A DNA stretch of 64,000 nt from Gemmatimonadaceae bacterium (GTDB lineage Bacteria; Gemmatimonadota; Gemmatimonadetes; Gemmatimonadales; Gemmatimonadaceae), in assembly GCA_036273715.1 (NCBI GenBank), contig DASUHB010000033.1, positions 124,001-188,000 on the forward strand, given 5' to 3'. Shown here one piece after another: positions 21,744 through 31,148 of this stretch (positions are counted from its first letter, which is position 1; each line of letters opens with the position of its first letter). A program made the translations under genes and the position numbers. The notes under the pieces are model-generated. The model was given only the letters and a program-made list of their open reading frames with translations, searched no databases and was not told the origin of the DNA.

Positions 21744-23981
21744 ATGCCTGAACTCGTCTTATCGCCTTCGCTGTTCATCAATCGTGAGCTCAGCTGGCTG
21801 GATTTCAACCAGCGGGTGCTTCACGAGGCATTCGACGAGCGCAATCCGCTGCTCGAGCGGCTCAAGTTCCTGGCGATTTTCAGCACCAACCTGGACGAGT
21901 TCTACATGGTGCGTGTCGCTGGCCTGCGCCGGCAGGTGGCGGCGAACGTGACCGCAACCGGCGCCGACGGCATGTCGCCGCAGGAGCAGCTCGATGCGAT
22001 TCGCACGCGCGTCGACGAACAGCTGATGATGAGCCAGCGTTGTTTGCACGACGAGCTGCTGCCGGCGCTGATGCAGCGAGGGGTGGGATTCCTCAGCATG
22101 AAAGATCTCGATCGCGACGAGCGCGCGTCGCTCGATGCGCGATTCGACGCCACGATCTTTCCGGTGCTCACGCCTCTCGCCGTCGATCCCGGGCATCCCT
22201 TCCCATACATCTCGAATCTGTCGTTGTCGCTGGCGGTGGAGGTGCGCGACCCGCAGACCGGTGTCGAGCACTTCGCCCGCGTGAAGGTTCCGCGAAGTCT
22301 CCCGCGTTGGGTGCCGACGCGAAAGCCCAACTGGTTCGTGCCGCTCGAGCGGGTGATAGGTGCGCACCTGGACAAGCTTTTCCCTGGGATGGAGGTGCGG
22401 AACTGGAACGTCTTCCGGATCACGCGCAATTCGGACATCGAGCTCGCGCCGTACGAGGAAGCGGAAGACCTGCTCGCATCCATCGAGGAGCAGGTTTTTC
22501 GGCGTCGGTTCGGCGAAGTGATCCGGCTCGAGGTGGAAGAGGGCACGCCCGAGGAAGTGCGCGCACTGCTGCTGGAGGAGCTGCGCGAGGATCGCCTTCC
22601 GCCGAGTGCGTCGCTCACCGAGCGCGACGTGTATGAGGTGGGGCGCCTGCTCGAGTTGGGCCAGCTCATGGATCTGGCCACCCTCGACATTCCCGACCTT
22701 CGCGATCCCCCGTTAGTCCCGGTGACGCCGCGGCCGTTCCGCGAATCGAACGGCGCCGTATTCGACGCGTTCCGCCAACACAGCGTGCTCGTGCACCATC
22801 CGTTCGAGAGCTTCGCCACCACCGTGGAGCACTTTCTCGAGCGCGCGGCCGAAGATCCGGAGGTGCTGGCGATCAAGATGACCTTGTACCGCATGTCGGG
22901 CGACACGCCGATCGTGCGCGCCTTGATCGACGCGGCCGAGCGCGGCAAGCAGGTGGCGGTGCTGGTGGAGCTCAAGGCGCGGTTCGACGAGGCGAACAAC
23001 ATCGAGTGGGCGCGACAGCTCGAGAACGCGGGCGTCCACGTGGCATACGGCCTCGTGGGACTCAAGACGCACGCGAAAATCGCGTTAGTCGTTAGGCGGG
23101 AAGCGGACGGCATTCGCCGCTACGTGCACGTCGGCACCGGCAACTACAACTCCCGCACGGCTCGCGTGTACACCGACCTCGGGTTCTTCACCACCGATCC
23201 GCGCATCGGCGCTGACATGACCGATCTGTTCAACGTCCTCACCGGATTCTCGCGCCAGAAGACGTTCCGGTCGCTGATCGTCGCGCCGTACGGGCTCCGC
23301 GAGCGGTTCCTCGAATTGATCGCGCGCGAGTCAGAGCACGCGCGGGCCGGGCGTCCGGCGCGCATCGTCGCGAAGATGAACGCGATCACGGACGCGGAGG
23401 TCATCGCCGCGTTGTATCGTGCGTCGCGTGCCGGCGTGGACATCGACTTGATCGTCCGGGGGATTTGCTGCCTGCGGCCCGGGCTTCCCGATGTCAGCGA
23501 ACGCATCCGCGTGATCAGCATCGTCGGCCGGTTCCTCGAGCATTCGCGGGTGTGGCACTTCCTGAACGGTGGCGCCGAGGAGTTCTATATCGGCTCGGCC
23601 GACTGGATGCCCCGAAATTTCGACGGTCGTGTGGAAGCTATCGTGCCCATCGAAGATCCCGCGCTCCACACGTCTCTGCGGACGCTGCTCGCGACGCTGC
23701 TTGCCGACAACCGCCAAGCATGGGATCTGGACGCGGACGGCAAGTATCGTCAGCGGCGTCCCGCGCCTGGCGAGCCGGAACGCGGATCGCACCGCTTGTT
23801 CTTGATCGATCCGTGGGGCGCGGCGGCGCCCGCGCAATCGACGCCCGCCCCGGCAGTCGAAGCCGTGTCGCCTAACGACGACACGTCCGACGATTCAGGC
23901 GCCGACGATCTGGACGGGCACGCCCGTCACCCGTTCAAGAAGCGCCCGCTTCCGCGTCGCGCCCCACAATTCGAGTCGTAG
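21744..23981 (+). CDS. ppk1: Polyphosphate kinase 1
   Basis: 745 residues, PPK1 family: reversibly transfers the ATP gamma-phosphate to polyphosphate. N-terminal INRELSWLDFNQRVL, catalytic His443 in LKTHAKI (equivalent to the autophosphorylated His435 of E. coli) and His462 in YVHVGTGNYN, plus the phospholipase-D-like C-domains (WHFLNGGAEEFYIGSADWM). A 60-residue low-complexity tail rich in Asp/Pro follows. Its 3' end overlaps the ppx coding region on the other strand by 87 nt. Together with ppx and pst it makes polyphosphate metabolism part of the phosphate locus. Confidence 0.97.
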   Translation: MPELVLSPSLFINRELSWLDFNQRVLHEAFDERNPLLERLKFLAIFSTNLDEFYMVRVAGLRRQVAANVTATGADGMSPQEQLDAIRTRVDEQLMMSQRCLHDELLPALMQRGVGFLSMKDLDRDERASLDARFDATIFPVLTPLAVDPGHPFPYISNLSLSLAVEVRDPQTGVEHFARVKVPRSLPRWVPTRKPNWFVPLERVIGAHLDKLFPGMEVRNWNVFRITRNSDIELAPYEEAEDLLASIEEQVFRRRFGEVIRLEVEEGTPEEVRALLLEELREDRLPPSASLTERDVYEVGRLLELGQLMDLATLDIPDLRDPPLVPVTPRPFRESNGAVFDAFRQHSVLVHHPFESFATTVEHFLERAAEDPEVLAIKMTLYRMSGDTPIVRALIDAAERGKQVAVLVELKARFDEANNIEWARQLENAGVHVAYGLVGLKTHAKIALVVRREADGIRRYVHVGTGNYNSRTARVYTDLGFFTTDPRIGADMTDLFNVLTGFSRQKTFRSLIVAPYGLRERFLELIARESEHARAGRPARIVAKMNAITDAEVIAALYRASRAGVDIDLIVRGICCLRPGLPDVSERIRVISIVGRFLEHSRVWHFLNGGAEEFYIGSADWMPRNFDGRVEAIVPIEDPALHTSLRTLLATLLADNRQAWDLDADGKYRQRRPAPGEPERGSHRLFLIDPWGAAAPAQSTPAPAVEAVSPNDDTSDDSGADDLDGHARHPFKKRPLPRRAPQFES

Positions 23982-25490
23982 CGGCTGTCCCGCCGTGCGC
24001 GGGACGGCGGTAATGCGGATGCCCGCGCGCGACCAACGTACCTTCACGCGGTCGACGGCACCGGTGTGTCCACGATCCAATCCATCGGCCACGCGCAGGA
24101 CGGCCGCGAGTCGCCTCACCTGTCGGCGGAGCGAACGATCGAGCGCGGCGAGCGTCTCGTGCGACCGGCGCGGCGTCGCGCCGCGGTGATATCGCGCCAC
24201 GTTGGCGATCACGAGCTGCTCGGCCGGTGACAAGCCAAGCAGCTCCGCATGCGCGATGAGGTAAAACGAGTGCTTGTGGTGCTTGTCGTAGCTGATGTAG
24301 TAACCGATGTCGTGCAGACGCGCGGCCGCGGCCAGGACGTCGCGCTCGCCGTGTTCGCAGCCCAGTCGCTCACGCAGCGCATCGAACAGCTGTAGCGCCA
24401 GACGCTGAACCTGCACGGCGTGGCGATCTTCCACGTCGCAGGCTTCGGCGAGTCGCTCGATCGATCGCTGGCGTGCATCGCCCGGACTCGCGGCGTGTGG
24501 TTTCACGCGTGCCGTCTCGAGCAGCAGCCCTTCGCGAATGCCGTACGCCGAGACGACGATGCTCGGCGCGTCGAGGCGCGCGAGCACTTCGGCGATCACG
24601 GCCAGACCCGCGACGATGATGTCGGCGCGACCCGCGTTGAGCCCCGGGACGGCGAGGCGTTCGGCGAGCGTCATGTCCTGGAGCGCGTCGAGGATGTGTT
24701 CGAGCTCAATGCGGGTGACGCGCGTGCCGTGCACCGTGCGCGCGGGGTGCAGGCCCTGCCGGGCCAGGGCCATGCCGGCGAGGTTGGTGAACGTGCCGCC
24801 GGAGCCCACGATGCGCGCGTTGCGCCACTCGCGCGCCGGCAGGTGCGAGCGGAGCTCGGCGCGAACATCGCGGCGGAGCGCCTTGACGGCGCGACGGCTC
24901 GAGCCCCGGTCGAAATATTCTTCCGTTAGGCGCAGGGCGCCGAACGGCAGCGAGACCAGACGGTCGACGAGGCCGGCGGCGCAGAGCACGAGCTCGAGCG
25001 AGCCGCCGCCGATGTCCGTCACCACCGTGCGGCCGCTGCCGAGGTCGAAGTGCGCGAGGGCGCTGCGATAGCTGAGGAGCGCCTCCGCGCGTCCATCGAG
25101 GACGCGCACGGGCAGGTGCGCGCCGCGCTGCACCATGTCGACGAATTCGCGCGCGTTGGATGCTTCGCGCACCGCGCTCGTGGCAACGGCCACGATGCGG
25201 TTGGCGCTGCGCTGCCGCGCGAGCGTGGCCATGCGGGAGATGGCCTCGCTGGCGCGCTCCATGGCGTGCGGCGCGAGCTGCCGCGATTCTCCAACGCCGG
25301 CGCCTAACCGCGGCGCCGCTTTCATTTCATCGACCACCCGGATATGGCCGCCGGGCGTCACGTCCGCGATCAACTGGCGGATGGAGTTGGACCCGATGTC
25401 GATGGCCGCGACGCGCTCGCTCCGCCCGTTAGGCGAACGCGGCGCGGCGCGGCGCGAGCGCGAACGGCCGGCGGCCGGCCGGCTCGTCAG
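23895..25490 (-). CDS. ppx: Exopolyphosphatase (Ppx/GppA family), non-AUG start
   Basis: About 531 residues. The ASKHA N-domain shows VAAIDIGSNSIRQLIADV, then TDIGGGSLELVL and GSGGTFTNLAGMAL; a C-terminal HD-like helical domain follows (LHDIGYYISYDKHHKHS). Hydrolyses polyphosphate (or pppGpp) from chain ends. No ATG, GTG or TTG exists in frame upstream of the conserved DIGSNS, and the frame is bounded by a stop at 25500-25502. A CTG at 25490, about 6 nt after a GAGGGGG Shine-Dalgarno that overlaps the phoU stop, is the best start; ATT at 25493 is an alternative. The 3' end overlaps ppk1 by 87 nt. Last gene of the pst operon. Confidence 0.88.
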   Translation of the reverse strand: MTSRPAAGRSRSRRAAPRSPNGRSERVAAIDIGSNSIRQLIADVTPGGHIRVVDEMKAAPRLGAGVGESRQLAPHAMERASEAISRMATLARQRSANRIVAVATSAVREASNAREFVDMVQRGAHLPVRVLDGRAEALLSYRSALAHFDLGSGRTVVTDIGGGSLELVLCAAGLVDRLVSLPFGALRLTEEYFDRGSSRRAVKALRRDVRAELRSHLPAREWRNARIVGSGGTFTNLAGMALARQGLHPARTVHGTRVTRIELEHILDALQDMTLAERLAVPGLNAGRADIIVAGLAVIAEVLARLDAPSIVVSAYGIREGLLLETARVKPHAASPGDARQRSIERLAEACDVEDRHAVQVQRLALQLFDALRERLGCEHGERDVLAAAARLHDIGYYISYDKHHKHSFYLIAHAELLGLSPAEQLVIANVARYHRGATPRRSHETLAALDRSLRRQVRRLAAVLRVADGLDRGHTGAVDRVKVRWSRAGIRITAVPRTAGQPLRLELWGATRKRALLERVTGVPVQIVGA

Positions 25491-25499
25491 AATTCCCCC

Positions 25500-26234
25500 T
25501 CAGGCGACCGACGGTGCGCCGAGCGCACCGCCGTTCACCGAACGCTCTTCGAGATGGTGCTTGATCGATTTGCCCTCGGCCAGGTACACCGCGTCTTCGG
25601 CGATGTTGGTCGCCAGATCCGCCACCCGCTCCAAGTTGCGACTCACCAGAAACAACTCCAATGCGGCCGAGATGGTCGTCGGATCCTCGAGCATGTGGGT
25701 GAGCAAGATGCGGAACACCGAATCGTGCAGCGCATCGACGTGATCGTCCCGCTTGCACACATCGCGCCCCAGCGCGCCGTCGGACCGGACGAATGCGTCC
25801 AGCGCATCGCTCAACATGGCGCGCGCGCGACGGGCCATGTCCTCGATTTCCGGGTCCGGCGTAATGATCGACCGCATGTCCGAAAGACGCAAGGCCGACT
25901 GCGCGATGTTCACGGCGTGATCGCCCACGCGCTCGAGATCGTTCGAGATCTTGATCGCGCCAATGATGAAACGGAGGTCGCGTGCCATCGGTTGCTGGAG
26001 CGCGAGCAGCGAGATGGCGAGTTGTTCGATCTCGATCTCGAGCGCATCGAGCTCGCGATCGCCGCTGAGCACGACGTCGGCCTTTCCGATGTCGCGGCGG
26101 AGCAGCGCGTCGACGGCGGCGTCGACCAGCGCTTCGGCGCGCTCCGACATGTCGAGCAGCCGTTGTTTGAGCAGGTCGAGCTGCTCGTGGAAATGGCGGA
26201 ACCCCGTCGTGCTCTCGAGTGGTGAGGGACTCAT
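25500..26234 (-). CDS. phoU: PhoU phosphate-signalling regulator
   Basis: 244 residues, two three-helix PhoU repeats with metal-site motifs [20 protein letters not shown] and [20 protein letters not shown] (E-R-x-x-D). PhoU bridges Pst and PhoR: it damps PhoR signalling when phosphate is plentiful and limits Pst activity. ATG 26234 overlaps the stop of the second pstB (ATGA). Ppx follows directly. Confidence 0.96.
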   Translation of the reverse strand: MSPSPLESTTGFRHFHEQLDLLKQRLLDMSERAEALVDAAVDALLRRDIGKADVVLSGDRELDALEIEIEQLAISLLALQQPMARDLRFIIGAIKISNDLERVGDHAVNIAQSALRLSDMRSIITPDPEIEDMARRARAMLSDALDAFVRSDGALGRDVCKRDDHVDALHDSVFRILLTHMLEDPTTISAALELFLVSRNLERVADLATNIAEDAVYLAEGKSIKHHLEERSVNGGALGAPSVA

Positions 26235-27067
26235 CCGAATCTCCCGGTGATATACGCCTCGGTGCGCGGCTGGCGAGGCGTGGTGAAGATCTGGTCGGTC
26301 GGCCCTGCTTCCACGAGCTCGCCGAGATAGAAGAATGCAGTCGTGTCGGAGACGCGCGCTGCTTGCTGCATGTTGTGCGTCACGATCACAATAGTCAGCT
26401 GCCGCTTGAGCTCGTACAGCAGCTCTTCGACGTGCTGCGTCGCAATCGGGTCGAGCGCCGAGGCAGGTTCGTCGAGCAGCAAGACTTCGGGATCGTTGGC
26501 CAGCGCGCGCGCGATGCAGAGGCGCTGCTGCTGGCCGCCCGACAATCCGAGCGCGCTCGAGTGGAGGCGATCCCGTACTTCGTCCCATAGGGCGGCGCGT
26601 CTGAGTGAGCTCTCGACCAACTCGTCGAGCTCGCTGCGGCGCGCGAGACCGTTGATGCGCGGACCGAACGCCACATTGTCGTAGATCGACTTGGGAAACG
26701 GATTCCAGCGTTGGAACACCATCCCCACGCGTTGCCTGAGGGTGACGATGTCGGTCTCGGCGCTGTGGATGTCTGTGCCGTCGAGCAGGATCTCGCCCTC
26801 GTGACGCGCGCCGGGGATGAGTGCGTTGAGACGGTTGATCGATCGGAGCAGCGTCGATTTCCCGCATCCCGAGGGGCCGATGAACGCGATGATCGTGCGC
26901 GGCCCGATCCGGAGCGAGATAGTGGTCAGCGCGCGCTTGGCGCCGTAGTAGAACGAGAAGTCGCGAATGTCGATCAGCCCGGTCAGGCCGGCGGCGGGCG
27001 CGGGCGCAGCAGAGGGCGCACGCTCTGGCGCCGGCGTTAGGCGCGGCGCCGCGATGGTGTGGCTCAT
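26231..27067 (-). CDS. pstB: Phosphate ABC transporter ATPase PstB (second copy, canonical)
   Basis: 278 residues. Walker [20 protein letters not shown]-loop [20 protein letters not shown] (the typical PstB sequence), signature [15 protein letters not shown], Walker [15 protein letters not shown]-loop [10 protein letters not shown]. Energises phosphate import through PstCA. A 40-residue Ala/Pro-rich N-terminal extension precedes the ABC core. Overlaps pstB1 and phoU by 4 nt each. This copy is closer to textbook PstB than pstB1. Confidence 0.95.
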   Translation of the reverse strand: MSHTIAAPRLTPAPERAPSAAPAPAAGLTGLIDIRDFSFYYGAKRALTTISLRIGPRTIIAFIGPSGCGKSTLLRSINRLNALIPGARHEGEILLDGTDIHSAETDIVTLRQRVGMVFQRWNPFPKSIYDNVAFGPRINGLARRSELDELVESSLRRAALWDEVRDRLHSSALGLSGGQQQRLCIARALANDPEVLLLDEPASALDPIATQHVEELLYELKRQLTIVIVTHNMQQAARVSDTTAFFYLGELVEAGPTDQIFTTPRQPRTEAYITGRFG

Positions 27068-27891
27068 CCAAACCGTCCCGTGATGTAGGCCTCGGTGCGC
27101 GGATCCGACGGCGACGTGAACAGCGTGCGGGTGGGCGCCATCTCGACCACGTCGCCGGCCAGAAAGAATGCGGTGCGATCCGAAATGCGGGCGGCTTGTT
27201 GCATGTTGTGCGTCACGATGATGATCGTGACTTCGCCGCGCAGCTCGCGCACCAGTTGCTCGACGCGCTGCGTGCTGGCCGGATCGAGCGACGCCGTCGG
27301 CTCGTCGAGCAACAAGACGCGCGGACTCGTTGCGAGCGCCCGGGCGATGCAGAGCCGTTGCTGTTGGCCGCCGGACAAGGCGAGCGCGCTCGCACCCAGG
27401 CGATCCTTGACTTCGTCCCACAGCGCCGCGCGTGTGAGTGCGCGCTCGACGATGGCATCTCGTTCGCGGCGCGAGACTCGCGCATCCATCACCCGGAGTC
27501 CCGCGGCGACGTTGTCGCGGATGGACATGGTGGGGAAGGGCGTCGGGCGCTGGAACACCATGCCGATGTGCATGCGCACGGCGATCGCGTTGACGCCCCG
27601 GTCGTAGATGTCGCGTCCATCGAGCAGCACGCGGCCGGAGACGCGTCCGTTAGGCATCGTCTCGTGCATGCGGTTGAGGCAGCGCAGAAACGTCGATTTG
27701 CCGCAGCCCGATGGGCCGATGATCGCCGTCACGCCGCCCTCGAGCACCGGCAGCGTGATGCCGTGCACGGCGTGAATCGGGCCGAACCACGCATCCAGCG
27801 ACTGAGCGACGAGGCGCGTGCGCTCCGGCGCGGCCGCCGGGGCGTCGCTCGCGGGTCGCGCATCCGCCAAGCCGGCGATCTGGCGTCTCAC
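27064..27891 (-). CDS. pstB: Phosphate ABC transporter ATPase PstB (first copy, divergent)
   Basis: 275 residues. All ATPase motifs are intact ([56 protein letters not shown]), but the Q-loop region is [19 protein letters not shown] rather than the usual [15 protein letters not shown] 27891 begins 1 nt after the pstA stop. Being adjacent to a second PstB, it could form a PstB1-PstB2 heterodimer or serve as an alternate ATPase. Both end in the same [10 protein letters not shown]. Confidence 0.93.
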   Translation of the reverse strand: MRRQIAGLADARPASDAPAAAPERTRLVAQSLDAWFGPIHAVHGITLPVLEGGVTAIIGPSGCGKSTFLRCLNRMHETMPNGRVSGRVLLDGRDIYDRGVNAIAVRMHIGMVFQRPTPFPTMSIRDNVAAGLRVMDARVSRRERDAIVERALTRAALWDEVKDRLGASALALSGGQQQRLCIARALATSPRVLLLDEPTASLDPASTQRVEQLVRELRGEVTIIIVTHNMQQAARISDRTAFFLAGDVVEMAPTRTLFTSPSDPRTEAYITGRFG

Positions 27892-27892
27892 G

Positions 27893-28810
27893 TCAATCGC
27901 CGCTTCCGGTGTCGAAGCGTGCCCGGGTGGCAACGCGGGCGATGAGACTGATGACGAGGATGAGCGCGATGAGGACCAGGGCGCCCGCCCAGGCGAGCCG
28001 GTGCCAGTCGTCGTAGGGGCTGATCGCATAGTTGAAGATCTGGAGGGGTAGCGCCGCGATCGGCTGCGTGACCGATGTGGACCAGAACTGATTGCCGAAC
28101 GCCGTGAAGAGCAGCGGCGCGGTTTCGCCGGCAACGCGGGCCAGGGCAACGAGCACACCGGTCACGATGCCGGCGCTCGCGGTGCGCAGGACGATGGTGA
28201 CGCCGGTGCGCCAGTGCGCGTAGCCCAACGCGAGCGCGGCTTCGCGCAGCGATGGTGGAACGGTGCGCACCATCTCTTCGGTGGTCCGCGCGATCATCGG
28301 GATCATCATTGCGCCTAACGCCACGCCGCCGGACAACGCCGAGAAGTGGCCCACCGGCCGCACGAGGAATTGCCAGGCGAAGATCCCCATCACGATCGAC
28401 GGGAGCCCGTTGAGCACATCGGACAGGAATCGCACGCCGTTGGCGAGCCACATCCCGCGATGCTCGGCGAGATACAGCCCCGCGCCCACGCCAACCGGGA
28501 GGCCGCACGCCAACGCGAGTCCGATGACGATGAGCGTACCGGCGATCGCATTTGCCATCCCGCCGCCCGCTTCGCCCACGGGCTCGGGCATGTGCGTGAA
28601 GAACGCCGGATTCAGCGACGAGGCGCCCTTGGCGACGAGATGAACCAGGATGAAGAGGAGCGGCAGCACGGTGACCACCGCCGCAGTCGCGAGCACGGCG
28701 AGCATGATCGCGTTCACCGCGCGCCGCCGCGCGAGTCTGCCGCGTGCGCGGGCGCTCACGGCCCGCTGCCGCGCGCTCGGCCGTTGGGTGTGAATTAGGC
28801 CGGCGGTCAC
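27893..28810 (-). CDS. pstA: Phosphate ABC transporter permease PstA
   Basis: 305 residues, six predicted membrane helices (AIMLAVLATAAVVTVLPLLF is the first). The EAA-type cytoplasmic loop that contacts PstB is SLREAALALGYAHWRTG. GLPSIVMGIFAW is conserved in PstA. GTG 28810 overlaps the pstC stop (GTGA). Forms the membrane channel with PstC. Confidence 0.95.
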   Translation of the reverse strand: MTAGLIHTQRPSARQRAVSARARGRLARRRAVNAIMLAVLATAAVVTVLPLLFILVHLVAKGASSLNPAFFTHMPEPVGEAGGGMANAIAGTLIVIGLALACGLPVGVGAGLYLAEHRGMWLANGVRFLSDVLNGLPSIVMGIFAWQFLVRPVGHFSALSGGVALGAMMIPMIARTTEEMVRTVPPSLREAALALGYAHWRTGVTIVLRTASAGIVTGVLVALARVAGETAPLLFTAFGNQFWSTSVTQPIAALPLQIFNYAISPYDDWHRLAWAGALVLIALILVISLIARVATRARFDTGSGD

Positions 28811-29802
28811 AGCGGTTTCGAGGCGGCGCCGCCGCCGACACGCCACACCAGCCACCGGGCGACTGCGTTGACGATGATCGTGATCACGAGCAGCGTGAAG
28901 CCGACGGCCATCAGCGCTGACAGGTGTGCGTCGCTGCTCGCCTCGCTGAACTCGTTGGCGATGAGCGACGCCATCGTGTACCCGGGCGCGAGGAGCGACG
29001 CCGAGATCTGCTGGCGGTTGCCGATGAGCATCGTCACGGCCATGGTCTCGCCTAACGCTCTACCCAGCCCGAGGATGATCCCGCCGATGATGCCGGACCT
29101 GGCATAGGGCACGACGGCGCGCCAGATGGTCTCCCATCGCGTCGCGCCTAACGCCAGCGCCGCTTCGCGCTGCGCGCGGGGCACCGCGAGCAGCACCTCG
29201 CGCGACACCGAGGCGATGTACGGCAGCACCATGATCGCCAGGATGAGCCCGGCCGCCAGCATGCTCGGTCCGTACGCCGGGCCGCTGAAGAACGGTGTCT
29301 TCCCCAGGCCGAGCGTGTCGCGCAGGAACGGCATGACGGGATCGCGGAGCAGCGGCAACAGGACGAAGATGCCCCAGAGGCCGTACACGACGCTCGGGAT
29401 CGCCGCCAGCAGATCGACGAGAAAGCCGACCGGCTGCCGCATCCACCGCGGAGCCAACTCCGACAGGAACACCGACACCCCCACGGCGAGCGGCGTCGCA
29501 ATGACTAACGCAATGGCGGACGAGACGAGCGTGCCGCAGATCGCCGGCGCCGCCCCGAAGCGCTCTTTGACCGGATCCCAGTCGCTCGACGTGAGGAACG
29601 AGAGACCGAAGTGCCGGAACGTAGGCCAGCCCGCCACCGCGATTTCCCAGCCGACCAGCGCCACCAGCAACGGCACGCACACCGCGGAGAACGTGATCGT
29701 TCCTCGGTACACGCGATCACCCACCTGACGGCCGTGGATTCGGACCACCGTACCCGGTCCCTCGGCCATCAGCACCGCTGGCGACATCGGGGCGGCGCTC
29801 AT
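28807..29802 (-). CDS. pstC: Phosphate ABC transporter permease PstC
   Basis: 331 residues, six membrane helices after a cytoplasmic N-terminus. AIPSVVYGLWGIF and the EAA loop AQREAALALGATRWET are diagnostic, as is GLGRALGETMAVTMLIGN. ATG 29802 overlaps the pstS1 stop by 4 nt. The frame is open 59 codons further upstream but that part only overlaps pstS1 antiphase. Confidence 0.95.
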   Translation of the reverse strand: MSAAPMSPAVLMAEGPGTVVRIHGRQVGDRVYRGTITFSAVCVPLLVALVGWEIAVAGWPTFRHFGLSFLTSSDWDPVKERFGAAPAICGTLVSSAIALVIATPLAVGVSVFLSELAPRWMRQPVGFLVDLLAAIPSVVYGLWGIFVLLPLLRDPVMPFLRDTLGLGKTPFFSGPAYGPSMLAAGLILAIMVLPYIASVSREVLLAVPRAQREAALALGATRWETIWRAVVPYARSGIIGGIILGLGRALGETMAVTMLIGNRQQISASLLAPGYTMASLIANEFSEASSDAHLSALMAVGFTLLVITIIVNAVARWLVWRVGGGAASKPL

Positions 29803-30875
29803 GTGCCGCCGCCTATGGAGTCGACGCGCGCATCGAGCCGCTTCCGCATCGCATCCGGAAGCGGTGCATAGTCGAGCGACGACGCGCTGCCTTCCCCGGA
29901 GTGCAGATACCAGTGCAGGAAATCTTTCAGTTTTTTTGCCTTCGTCGCGTCCCGCTGCGTGCGGTACACGAGCAGCCACGTGAACGACGCGATCGGATAC
30001 GCGCCCGCACCCGGCGCATTGACGATGGAGATGCGGTAGTCGGTGTTGTTAGGCAGGTGTTCTTGGACGCCCGCCGCGGCGGCGGTGGCCGACTCCATCG
30101 ACGGCGCCACGAACGCGCCGGAGACGTTCTCGATCCGAGCCGTCGGCAGATGGTTCTGCTCGGCGTAGGCGAGCTCGACGTAGGCGATGGCGCCCGGTGT
30201 CTGCTTCACCTGGCCCGCCACGCCTTCGTTTCCCTTTGCACCGATGCCAACCGGCCAGGACAGCTCTTTGCCTTTGCCCGGCGCGCGCGCCCACTCCGGA
30301 CTAACGGCCGACAGATAATCGGAGAAGATGTACGTCGTACCGCTGGCCTCGGCGCGGTGGACGACCAGCACGTCGGTGGCCGGCAGCGCGATGCCGGGAT
30401 TCGCTGCTCTGATCCGGCTGTCGTTCCATGTGGTGATATGCCCGAAAAACATGTCGGCGAGGATGTCGGCGGTGAGGCGGATCGGCGTCGCCATCGACGG
30501 CAGGTTGTACGTCACCGCAACCGCGCCGATCACCGTCGGAAAGTGCATCACGGGCGATTTGGCCCTGGCCAGCTCGTCGCCCGACATTGGCGCGTCGGAT
30601 GCGCCGAAATCGACCGTCCCTTCGCTCAGCTGGCGGATACCGCCGCCCGAGCCGATCGATTGGTAGTTGATCCGGACGCCGGTCTCGTGCGCGTAGTCGG
30701 AGAACCACTTGCTGTAAATCGGATAGGGGAAGGTTGCACCGGCGCCGGTGAGATCGACGGCGCCGGCCGTTGCGTTAGGCGCGTTGTCCGAGGCGGCGCG
30801 GCTTGGCGACCCGCCGCCGCACGCGCACAGCGCCATGGCGACGAACGGAATTGTGCCTGTCCTGCGGAGGGTCAC
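29799..30875 (-). CDS. pstS: Phosphate-binding lipoprotein PstS (copy 1)
   Basis: 358 residues. GTG start, signal ending in a lipobox-like ALCACGGG, then DLTGAGATFPYPIYSKW, the invariant PstS start. Phosphate contacts: GATFPYP, GSGGGIRQ, DFGASDAPM and RAEASGTTYIF. Captures periplasmic phosphate and hands it to PstCA. First gene of the seven-gene operon pstS1-C-A-B1-B2-phoU-ppx, with PHO-box-like repeats about 90 nt upstream. About half identical to PstS copy 2 by eye. Confidence 0.95.
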   Translation of the reverse strand: MTLRRTGTIPFVAMALCACGGGSPSRAASDNAPNATAGAVDLTGAGATFPYPIYSKWFSDYAHETGVRINYQSIGSGGGIRQLSEGTVDFGASDAPMSGDELARAKSPVMHFPTVIGAVAVTYNLPSMATPIRLTADILADMFFGHITTWNDSRIRAANPGIALPATDVLVVHRAEASGTTYIFSDYLSAVSPEWARAPGKGKELSWPVGIGAKGNEGVAGQVKQTPGAIAYVELAYAEQNHLPTARIENVSGAFVAPSMESATAAAAGVQEHLPNNTDYRISIVNAPGAGAYPIASFTWLLVYRTQRDATKAKKLKDFLHWYLHSGEGSASSLDYAPLPDAMRKRLDARVDSIGGGT

Positions 30876-30961
30876 GATGTCAGCGCTCCTGGAAACCGGT
30901 GCCGGGTGAAGTGCACGAGAGAAAGCTGCGCGGCGCCCTCGCGCGGTTCAGCACACGGGCT

Positions 30962-30994
30962 GTAACGACATCGTCACGGACGCGTCGAGCGCGC
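30962..30994 (-). promoter_or_regulatory. PHO-box-like 11-bp direct repeats before pstS1
   Basis: On the plus strand GTAACGACATC, GTCACGGACGC and a weaker GTCGAGCGCGC follow each other at an exact 11-nt period, the geometry of PhoB/PhoP half-sites. Located 87-119 nt upstream of the pstS1 GTG. The same GTMACG unit recurs before pstS2. The rest of the 273-nt gap (30876-31148) holds no gene I can support. Confidence 0.55.
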
Positions 30995-31148
30995 TCCGCA
31001 TCGCGCGTCTGGAGGGCACACACGAACCGGCCGCTGCGCCGACCAGCAGGAACTCGACGTTCCCGCGCTGAGGCCCCGCAGCGGCCCGTCTCGTGATTCC
31101 GGATCACGTACGGGCGCCTAACGGCGGCGCGCGTGTCGCTCCGACGAG

